From: Dioscorea cayenensis subsp. rotundata
Lineage: Eukaryota; Streptophyta; Magnoliopsida; Dioscoreales; Dioscoreaceae
DNA: 64,000 nucleotides
Reading direction: 5' to 3'
Assembly: GCF_009730915.1 (NCBI RefSeq)
Contig: NC_052483.1
Coordinates: forward strand, 2,294,001-2,358,000
Positions 21,238-30,351 of the stretch are shown here, piece after piece. The notes below the pieces were generated by a model that did not search any database, had not been told where the DNA came from, and was given only the letters and a program-made list of their open reading frames with translations. Positions within the stretch are counted from its first letter, which is position 1. Each line of letters begins with the position of its first letter. Both the position numbers and the translations under genes were made by a program.

Positions 21238-22288
21238 ACCATCTTCATTTTCTCATGATCCCTGGATGACATTATTGATAAATATTAAATATGAAGACTA
21301 TTGTTTTTACAAAATAAACTTCCAAACAACTCTTCTTTAAATGCCTTTGAAAAATATTAAAGGCTATTATTTATTTGGAAGTTTAATTTGTAGGAATATG
21401 ATTGTTTCTTTGTTATTGTTGTTGTTGGAGTGAAAATCTAATATAATGTGATGTTTCATTGATATTTTAATTTTTATATTTTCATTAGATATGGTAATAT
21501 TTATTTATGCTTGGATTGCCACAAGAATAATTGATTGCAATGTTTTGGATATTTGGATATTGTGGCTGACATTTTGCGCCTCCTCTCTTGCCGTCTCAAT
21601 TAATTCAACTTAGCCACATAATTGTGCATGATCGAAATCTTATTAAATCTTTATTATTTACAAAATAAATCCAATATGTAACGAAGCGCATTGAGAAAAA
21701 TATGAGATTAAATTTATAAGGATTTGATTTATCATATAAGATTTTTTAAGCAACTTAAAAATACAAAAAAATTTATAATTTACATCAAAATGTACAAAAT
21801 AAAACATGCATCTATAGTTTGCCATTTACTTAATTTAGAAAACACTAATATATATTTCAAAATCATCCCAAACAACAGCATATATTGCTGATAAAAACTG
21901 AAACATGATTTATTTATTTACATTGTGTTTTTTTTTTTCAAATCACTTTTTAAAAATTATATATATATATATATATTATATCAAAAAGCTAACTAAATTA
22001 ATTTTATTTCCATTGAAATAATCCCATGAGACAGCCAGTAGCTCATCCTCAGACCTCAATATGTAATATGTACATGATATAAGACCAACGGGACGAGGTC
22101 TACACATTGAAATAATTGATTTATCAAATCATAATGAAAAACAAAAATAATAGGTCTACGTGGTTGAGATTTGGGTTTTTTAAACAAATGATTTTAAACT
22201 CAAAATTATGTGTTTACAAATAAATAAATAAATAAATAAATGAAGTCTATTCATGTGTATATCTTGAATAAAAAGAAAAAAAAAAAAA
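21238..22288. other. 3' flank of unit 3
   Basis: No gene is seen. From about 21560 to 21950 the sequence is paralogous to 27150-27420 plus 27745-27830 (shared text TCTCAATTAATTCAA, GCATTGAGAAAAATAT, AGATTAA-TTTATAAGGATTT). This defines the distal part of the array unit. Confidence 0.6.
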
Positions 22289-22433
22289 CTATTTAGATTG
22301 AATAATTGGGCAAAAATTAAGACCAAATCTAATCCCAGAGCTGTGGTTGCTAACCCCAGAGCTAGGATTGCTAACCCTACCTCTGGGGTTAGCATTCAGA
22401 CTGAATTTCTGCCCAACTATTCAGTCTGAATAG
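22289..22433. mobile_element. 145-bp hairpin MITE
   Basis: The ends CTATTTAGATTGAATAATTG and, in reverse, CTATTCAGACTGAATAGTTG extend to a shared GGGCA. Inside is a second inverted repeat, GCTAACCCCAGAG with CTCTGGGGTTAGC. The whole element can therefore fold into one long stem. No clear target duplication was found. Confidence 0.72.
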
Positions 22434-22525
22434 CATTGCTCAATTAAAAAAATACCCAGATCAAGATTCTTAAAACAAAATCCTAAAAATCAAGAACTGT
22501 GGGCTAACCCAGCGATAACTACCCA

Positions 22526-23037
22526 TGCTTGTGATTGAGAGTCTCGAGTTCGAGCCTCTCATATTACAATTCATTTTCTGGATCTCTTGTGGGAGTTCCG
22601 TGTAAGAAATACCTCTTATTTTCTCCTCCAAAGTTGTATAAAAGGGGTTATCCTTAAGATATCAATCAAGCCACCGTAATTGGTGCACTTCCGTAACCGT
22701 TTATCTTTGACTTTGTCGCTTGTCGACTTTGTCCCAAAAAAAATTCTAGAACCAATCCATGGTTTTTCTTGTCAAAAACTCGTGCTTGTGATTGAGAGTC
22801 TCGAGTTCGAGTCTCTCATATTACAATTCATTTTCTGGATCTCTTGTGGGAGTTCCGTGTAAAAAATACCTCTTATTTTCTCCTCCAAAGTTGTATAAAA
22901 GGGGTTATCTTTAAGATATCAATCAAACCACCGTAATTGGTGCACTTCCGTAACCGTTTATCTTTGACTTTATCGCTTGTCGACTTTGTCCCAAAAAAAA
23001 ATTCTAGAACCAATCCATGGTTTTTCTTGTCAAAAAC
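22526..23037 (+). repeat. Tandem direct repeat of about 255 bp, SINE-like
   Basis: Copy 1 spans 22526-22779 and copy 2 spans 22783-23037, nearly identical. Each begins TGCTTGTGATTGAGAG and contains GAGTTCGAGCCTC or GAGTTCGAGTCTC, which resembles a tRNA B box. An A-box-like AGCGATAACTACC lies just before copy 1 only. Each copy also holds GTTGTATAAAAGGGG. A tRNA-derived SINE duplicated in place, having lost its head in copy 2, is the best reading; a short LTR is an alternative. Confidence 0.55.
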
Positions 23038-23134
23038 CAGAAGAAAAAATTGAACAGACAATTAACTGCATGTATTTCTTAAATTCTTCACACTTCAACC
23101 AAAAGGACTGGTGTGTTGTTATAAATGTATGAAC

Positions 23135-25070
23135 TTACTTGAACCGATATGAGTGATATCTGCTAAAGCTTGAAGTGCCTTGCAAATCACAGGCGCGATC
23201 TTTGCAATCAAGCTTGCCCTATCTAGCATTCACTCTCTGGCATGGAAAAACCAGCTTCCCAAGGCTGTTGGTAGAAGCAAACTCAAATGATCAGTTTACA
23301 GTTCTATCGAATAAATGACTTACATTTGACAGGAAAGTGGATACAATCAGGTGTTTTCTACCTTTTGTTGACACCATTGTGCACACAACACAGCCACTTT
23401 AATAACTCTGCCTGTGATCTGGCTTGCACAGGTTTTGCTCTGATAACAGTCAAAGTACATCGCATGAGATCATCGGAGAACAATACAAGGCTTACCGCAA
23501 AATTACAATGACATTTCATAATCTTTTGCACCTTTTATTATTGAAATAAAGTTACTATTTCCAAAACATATGCCTCAGCAGAAAACTACACTGCAGCTGT
23601 AAAATGTAGAGCAATTGCTTCAAAAAGGAAGATTTAAAATCACAGAAATTTAACGAGGTTAGCATTAAAGAATCACAGACAAATAAAGACACCTTTCGGC
23701 AGGTAATAAAATGACAAGAATGAACACTTCAACATTTCCTTAAAATGACATGTGCATAATTTACAAGGATATATTCAAAGATATTATTGCCATCTACAAA
23801 TGATACAAGTGTCAAACACATATCTGAAGTAGTAATAATAAATGTGTTGCTCAAAAGAAAAAAAGTCTTGAACCAAACTGTGGCATATGACAGGTAAACA
23901 AAATTGATGAAATGATTTATATGATTTTTGAATAAAAATGTTTATATCAATTTTTCTTAACCTTTTCATTCCAGTCGAATGATATGGATAAGGAAAGGTA
24001 CGCATGACAACAACAGGCTCCAATCACTTCTATTTCTATAAGTGCATATAATTTTAAGATACACATGAAAAAGGTATTGCTTTTGTTGTTTATAAATCAG
24101 TAAGACATTTATTAAATCACAAGAAGGCAAACCGTCTTATGTAACAATGCAAGGACAAAGCCCTGTAGTAAATGTGACAATTACACTCAGGAATTGAAAA
24201 CTATAAAATACATGTCTCCACATACCACCTTTGACAACATGCTTTTGCTGCCTCGTTGGGTTGTCTGGGAACTGAAAAAAAACCATATAAACTTAAATAT
24301 ATACCAAAACACTGATAACATACAAAATCATGCTAAACTATTCATAAAAGACAGTCTTGTGACTAGGTTGATATCCAATAACATAAATAGAAATCTAAGG
24401 AACATGTGTGAACTATGACATGCACAAGTCGGCCTAGTGAAATTACTTTGAAGTTGCTTATTTTCTACAAAATACAGTTCTATAATAGATGATGAAATTG
24501 ATGATTAGAGAATTTCCATCAAAACTCTTATCTTTGTCATCTATGTACAAAGACCCTACAATCAAAGCTTTCATTTTTTTTTTTTTTTGGATCAAATTAC
24601 TCCTGAGAAATTTCATTCACATAACAATCAGCCATCAAAGTAACAAAAACAAGGGAAACATTCCACTTAGGCAATTCATCAAACACCTGAGCTGCAATCG
24701 TGTGGAGAAGTGTCCAGGTCTCTCCCAAGCTCCTCCTTCGTCAATGGTGCTGCCACAGGATTCTAGACAGGAAACATAAACAATCAGAAAAACAAAAACA
24801 AAAAAACAAAACAAATCAAAATTAAAATAAAAAAAAAAAAGGAAAATCCACGCAGAACCAAGATAAGAGTTTTGAAGAACACATGGAGGGATTCATGGAG
24901 GGAAACAGGGGGAATGATGAGCTTGGTATCCTGAGACGGAGGTCTCTAGGACGAACGCTTGTTGGGGGAGGGAAAGAAGAGGGAGAGATGGGAACGGAGG
25001 CTGTGGGCAACGGAGGTGCAGCAATGGAGGAAGGCTTGGGCAGTTGGCCGGAGTTCTCGTTTCCCGCCAT
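23135..25070 (-). pseudogene. ERV1: Erv1/ALR sulfhydryl oxidase pseudogene, array copy 4 (most complete)
   Basis: Exon pieces on the reverse strand are bounded by GT/AG. The N-terminal exon starts at 25070 (MAGNENSGQLPKPSS). The exon at 24762-24687 reads NPVAAPLTKEELG. The exon at 24271-24226 reads FPDNPTRQQKHVVKG. The exon at 23439-23362 reads AKPVQARSQAELLKWLC. The last exon, 23264-23135, reads LGKLVFPCQRVNAR then GKLDCKDRACDLQGT and ends YHSYRFK before TAA. The C-terminal CX4C (CKDRAC) is typical of plant Erv1. Breaks seen: two bases missing after EELGR, which shifts ATWTLLH out of frame, and a TAG in place of the Trp of ARWGKLD. The active-site YPCREC exon was not found. Copy 4 is more diverged from copies 1 and 2 than they are from each other, and it keeps a longer N-terminal exon. 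Confidence 0.85.
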
Positions 25071-25139
25071 TTTGTTGGCTAAATTATCGATTAACCCCTT
25101 CAAATATTAAATCATCATTTAGGCCCTTAAAAAAACAGT

Positions 25140-25375
25140 ATATTTTTTGAAATTATAGAAAACAATGAAACACCTTGACAAAACACAAAAATTTTCCTAT
25201 AACCAACGCCTTTTGGCTTTGGGTCAATTAGTATCGGATCCCTCAAAGTAGGGTGTTCATTTCGAGGAGAATTCAGGATCATACCTAATGTTTTGCACAA
25301 AGTGAGGGTACGTGGGTCGGCGTTGAGCCTTGCTCCCCACACGTGCACATTCATCGTCTGTGTTTGTCACCTTTT
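25140..25375. mobile_element. Unidentified insert between Erv1 copy 4 and its peptide gene
   Basis: Units 1-3 join the text ATATTTTTTGAAGTTATA directly to AAAACAAATTTCACAAATATAC. In unit 4 about 230 bases of different, GC-richer sequence intervene (GGGTCAATTAGTATCGGATC through CACACGTGCACATTCATCG). It looks like a short retroelement or LTR fragment. The family is not recognised. Confidence 0.4.
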
Positions 25376-25628
25376 TTTTAAAAAAACCAAAAAAATAATT
25401 AATAAATGAATTAAATTGACCACTTGATTCATTCCACGCATAATTATCAGCAATTGTTTTAGCATTCAAAAAAACTATCTTTAATCTTATCATGCTGCAC
25501 GATTCTTAAAAACACCAATAGAATTTATAAGCTTTTTACAATAAATGTAATTATATGTTATTTATTATAAAAGATAGAACAATTCTTTTCTTTCTTTCTT
25601 CACTCTCTGTTTCACTCTCTTGAAGAAG

Positions 25629-26427
25629 ATGGCTAGTGTTAATATTATGGTTGTCATTTACATTGTTTTTCCTCACCGATTTTTCTATATTTAATTTCAT
25701 CTAAAATATAATATTTAGAAATATAAAAGTGTAGAATATAGGTGTGTTTGAGTGGTTAGTGGGTTTATCCTTAAAGTATGTGATCTTTTGATCCATCCAA
25801 ATTCAAATCCAACTTGGTGCATTTTTTTCACATTTTATTTTTTAATTTAAAAATTACTATTATTTCAAAATTTTAATAAAATAAATCTTATATACAAATT
25901 TTAGTAATTTAAAAAAAGTTTGAATTGATCAAGAGGCCTAACATATATACATATATGTTATAATGTACCATATATACTAGAGTGAAACAACAAAAAAATT
26001 TTATAAACAATAGTTTGGTTATTTGTAGTGAGAGGGAACAATTTTATCATATTTTAAAAAAAATATAAATTTGAGATGTATTCTTATTAGTTGAATTATT
26101 GAAAATCTCATATATTTGCTATCGGTAATAACAAAATTTTAAATTATACTTTATATTTTTTTTAATATGTGTATTCAAATTTTGGTTATATTAAGACATT
26201 ATTCTTTTATTTAAAAATAATTATTTTGTTAAATTATTTTTTTATTTTTTTTTATTTTGACTTTTGAGGGCTCATTTCTCTACCATCAGTCCCTGGTTCC
26301 GTCCCTGCATGGCAACTATCTTTGTTGATACTTTTGATCGTTTCGATAATTACATAAGCGATTGTACAGAGACAGAACAAGTGACCAATTGTATACACGA
26401 TTGCAATAGTTTTTGTGGTCACATTTA
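25629..26427 (+). pseudogene. Broken six-cysteine peptide gene A4, split by an insertion
   Basis: The front part (MASVNIMVVIYIVF) starts at 25629 after a conserved TATA box at 25566-25573. The back part resumes at about 26310 (TIFVDTFDRFDNY, then SDCTETEQVTNC and NSFCGHI). About 620 bases of foreign DNA lie between them, at the position of the signal peptide. The gene is a fossil. It is the most diverged member of lineage A. Confidence 0.75.
25690..26309. mobile_element. Insert of about 620 bp in peptide gene A4
   Basis: The right end reads, in reverse, CAGGGACGGAACCAGGGACT, a typical hAT-type terminus; no matching left end is visible, so the element is truncated or composite. Within it, at 25742-25826, GTTTGAGTGGTTAGTGGG and ATTCAAATCC resemble tRNA A and B boxes, suggesting a SINE-like piece. 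Confidence 0.5.
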
Positions 26428-26711
26428 AAACTTTTCCATGCTCCTTTAATAATATTATTAATAAATATTAAATATAAATAATATTATTTTTTTATAAAAA
26501 TAGACTTTCCAAATGACTTTGGTCTTGTATGTCTCTGAAAAAAATTGATGAATATTATTCATTTCGAAGTTTAGTTTGCAAGAATTAATAACATTGTTTC
26601 TTTGTCATTATTGCTCTTGTTGGAGGGGAAAACTAATATAATGTGATATTTTATTGATTGAAATTTTATTTTATTTTATTTTTATATTATATATATATAT
26701 AGTAATATATG

Positions 26712-27081
26712 GAGTAACTTCTTTATTATGTCACTAAACTTTAGTTCATTTTTACTTTGATCACTGAACTTTAATTTGTATCAATTTAATCATTCAACTT
26801 TCATTTAATTTCACTGAGTAATAAATTAAGAATTTTAAACCTCCATTGATTACATGGTTATCTAAAAATCTAAGTCAATCCTCCTCATAACATACTATTA
26901 AATTTATTAGAAGTGTCCATGTTATAAAAAAACCACATTATTCATTTGGGGTCGAAAATCTCTTGATTTACTATCCGTGAAATCAAATTAAAGTTGAATG
27001 ACCAAATTGATGTAAATTAAAATTCAATAATTAAAATAAAATTGAGCCAAAGTTTAATGACCTACTAAAAAATTTATCAAA
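26712..27081. mobile_element. Mutator-like MITE, 370 bp, 8-9-bp target duplication
   Basis: Arms of about 105 bases are inverted copies of each other (TTATTATGTCACTAAACTTT against TTAGTAGGTCATTAAACTTT; ATCAATTTAATCATTCAACT against ATCAATTTGGTCATTCAACT). The flanks AATATATG (26704-26711 and 27082-27089) match exactly. The target lies in the 3' flank of the array unit, where sister units lack it. The ends resemble those of the element at 14213-15782. Confidence 0.8.
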
Positions 27082-27415
27082 AATATATGTTATTTTGTTT
27101 TGGGTTGTCACATGAATAATTGATTAAAAAATATTTTGGATATTCAAAGATTGTGACTAGCAAGGACATTCTGTATCTATTTCCGCCGTCTCAATTAATT
27201 CAAATTAGACATCATTGTGCATGCAAATCTCACTGAATCATTATTATTCACAAACTAAATGCAATATCTAGTGTAGTGCATTAAGAAAAATATAAGATTA
27301 ATTTATAAGGATTTAATATATATTATATTAGACTTTAAGCAACTTAAAAAATCAAACGTGAAAAAATAAAATTTTATAAATTACTTAAAAAAATGTATAT
27401 ATAATACATGCATTT

Positions 27416-27745
27416 TGTGATGAATACTATTGAAATAGCGAAAGCACTGTAGCAATCACATTATTATAACAGACATCCACATTCTACTATAATGGCTGCC
27501 ATGTTTTATTGTAGCAATCAACAACACTGTTATTATTTTACTTGCCAATGTATTTTGGACCGTTTGATCAAATTAATCATAACTGTCTATTAATTTTTTG
27601 AATAGTTATAAATACCTCCATTATTTGTTGTAAATGATATACATAAAAAGATAAAAAAGAAGAAGGCGAACTAAAATCAAAGGTGTTAGGTAGGTGTTAG
27701 GTATATTTTTCTCTCTTTAATTTTTTATGTTTCTCTTTATACTTA
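27416..27745. mobile_element. Possible short LTR-like insert (fossil)
   Basis: About 330 bases absent from the sister flank at 21830-21890. The text includes TAGTTATAAATACCTCCATT, a promoter-like TATA segment typical of short plant LTRs. The borders are not certain and no coding sequence is present. Confidence 0.3.
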
Positions 27746-28478
27746 TCGTATATCGCTGATAAAATTAGTGCATGATTTATTTATTTATATTATTTTTTTC
27801 AAAAATACTTTTTAAAAATTAAAAATGTATATTTTTATATAAAAAAGCTACACAATCTATTGAAACATTCACATAAGCCAACAAACTCATTACTAACTAG
27901 TTTAAAACCAGTGACTCATAAAAGATTGGATGAATCGAAGACGAAAACAAATTAAATATTTTATCTTGTTTAGAAAAATATGATTTCTATTATAAACACA
28001 TAAATCTCATATATATATATATATATATTAAAAAAAGTAAAAATATAAATAAAAATTACTAAAATAGCATGAATTGAAAAATAATAAAAAATCACTAATA
28101 ATTCACTTCGCTCGTTTATAGTGAGTTCTTTGTATATAATATTCGTATTTAAAAAAATTCAAATTTCACTTCATGCGGATAAAAACATATATAAATTAAA
28201 ATATTAATTCATTATCTATGCATGCTACTACCATAATTTATCTATTGTATTAAAAAAAACCAAAAAATATTGTTGAACAAATACCACCAACAAAATCCAC
28301 CAACAACCAAAGCAGACCCTCTCTATTCACACCAACTCACTCCGAGTGAAAACCATTAACTCATTATCAGATTATTAAAATTATTTACATTCATGGCAAG
28401 GTTTTCATCTCACACCATCTTCATATCTAGAAACTCCCCTCTCGCACGTGCATCCCCCACGTGCGAACAATCTCAAAA

Positions 28479-28862
28479 TCAACACCGCAAGTTACACGGA
28501 GCCCAACCAAAGATCCCATCCCACACGTGTGGCTTCCTCTCTGAAGTTCCCGTCTTACTTACCATCTCCCACATCACGTGCACATCCTCATACTCGCACG
28601 TGCTCACCTCCTGCCTCAATCCCCCCAACCCTTCAAAAAAAATCACAAAATTATTAATTTCAATTAAACCTCTCATACATAAATTATCATTAACGAAAAT
28701 TCAAATTATTTCGAGGTTTAAAGAGTAAAAACAAAAAATAAAAATTCTCAAGGATTAATAAGAAAAAAAAAAACACTTACCAGTTCTCCGAGTTCGAAGA
28801 CGAGCGACGGCAACGATCCAAACTCGTCTCATCGGAATGATGACGCGCTCCAACCACTCCAT
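28479..28862 (-). CDS. Small plant protein with CEYEDVHVMWEM motif (two exons)
   Basis: Exon 1 spans 28862-28781 and exon 2 spans 28630-28479. The donor is CTG|GTAAGTG and the acceptor TTTTTGAAG|GGTTG, in matching phase. The predicted product has about 77 residues: MEWLERVIIPMRRVWIVAVA, then RLRTRRTGLGGLRQEV, then STCEYEDVHVMWEMV and a short tail. I recall this layout (a basic amphipathic start, then an L-R-D/E-V-x-T-CEYEDV-VMWEML block) from small uncharacterised plant proteins; their function is unknown to me. An inner ATG at 28832 is an equally good start. A second donor-like GTAAGTAAG follows VMWEM, so the tail could instead be spliced to another exon, not seen. The gene is missed by simple ORF calls because the exons lie in separate short frames. 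Confidence 0.6.
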
Positions 28863-28924
28863 AACTCGTTCAACTCGCCGAGGAGGGGTATAATCGGAAC
28901 AAACGACTCAAACCTCTTCTGCTC

Positions 28925-28932
28925 TTTATATA
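28925..28932 (-). promoter_or_regulatory. TATA box of the CEYEDV gene
   Basis: TATATAAA on the reverse strand lies 63 bases upstream of the outer ATG at 28862, which fits a plant core promoter with a short leader. Confidence 0.55.
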
Positions 28933-28939
28933 ACGGTTG

Positions 28940-30345
28940 GGTGACCGGATGAACCGGCACGAGGCGGATGGTAACCGGTTGAAGCCATCCCCCAATCGAG
29001 TTATGGGTTGCAGGGCTTTGTCCCCTAACGCCGTACACGTGTTAAATGATGGGCCCCACTTTGATTTTCAGATATTTGTCTACCTGTCTTTGTTGTGGCC
29101 TCGGATCCGTCCACGTCATACATCACAGTGAATGGTACGGCCTAGATCTTCCGGGGAGTTTTTGGGGTTTCACCCTGGATTTAATTAATTTTTAAGGTTT
29201 AGATTAAAAAAATCTTAATATCTATATTATCAAACAAAGTAATGGCGTCTTGAAATAAATCATTTGACAAACTTTTATTTAAAAACACTTTATATTCATT
29301 AATTATTTAATTTTTTTTTCTAAAATATCACCATTGTTATATATCAGCATGTGTGAATGGAGACGTCTTTAATCATAAGTGAGAAATTTATATTATGAGT
29401 CTGTATTGATAATAATCAGTGATCTAATACTACTAATTTTTTTAAAAAACGCTTAAACTCAAAATTTTTTTAATGTCTTGAGTTTTTACGTTGAACTAAA
29501 TAGATTATAAGCCATTTCATGTTTCTAATATTATATAAGATATTTTTAGAATATTATAATTATAAAATCTTCATGCATGGACAACGTTAGTGGGAAAAGA
29601 TGATTGATAAATTGGTTGGGTGGGGGGGGATATCATTGTCGTTTCATAGAAAAATAAACCTTATGTCAAGTCACATTACTGCAACGTGGCTCACTTAATT
29701 TGTTATACGTATTATATAATATTATATTGATAATATGATGATAAATTGGTGTTGGTGGGGAAGGAGTAGAGCAACCCAATGCCAATGAGCTTTTAAATCA
29801 CAAACTTTGGGATCTTAATCATTTATTAACTATATAATTCTTAATAAAATATCTTATTTAATCACTCTAATATAATCAATCTATTTTTTATCTCTCTAAT
29901 TTAATTTATATTAAAATTTTTATTTCAATATTTAATAAATATAACTTCCTTCTTTTAATATAATTTATCTTTAGATGTTCCTAAAAAGACTAATATTTCT
30001 CAAATATTAGATTAAAAAAATTTCATAGGGATAAATTATATTAGAAGAATCAAAATAATAGATTGACTATATTAAAGGGACTAAATATGGTATTTTTATC
30101 TATAATTCTTCAAGAAGTAGTTTGATTACTGTGATAATAATTATATGTTAATAATGAAATTTTAAGATTAAGTAAAAAAAGAAATTTAATTTTTTTTAAA
30201 AAAATCTGTTATTTGTTAATTGATTGGCCGATATTTAATCAATAAAAATATTTTATTCCAAGTGAAAAGAACAAGAAAACCACATGAAAAACCCACATGG
30301 AAACATTTATTTTAATTCTAATTAACAAAAATTAAAAATAAAAAC
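28940..30345. other. Intergenic, promoter-side of the CEYEDV gene and downstream of the peroxidase
   Basis: The stretch 28940-29160 is GC-richer and probably promoter. The rest is AT-rich with no convincing reading frame, RNA gene or repeat ends. Confidence 0.5.
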
Positions 30346-30351
30346 AAGCAA

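Noticed and set aside
22529-22571. tRNA gene suggested by GAGTTCGAGCCTC
   Set aside because: There is no complete cloverleaf or acceptor stem; it fits a SINE-type B box in a repeated unit instead.
28393-28728. 111-residue plus-strand frame
   Set aside because: It overlaps exon 2 of the minus-strand CEYEDV gene, which has splice borders and a recognisable motif; the plus frame has neither.
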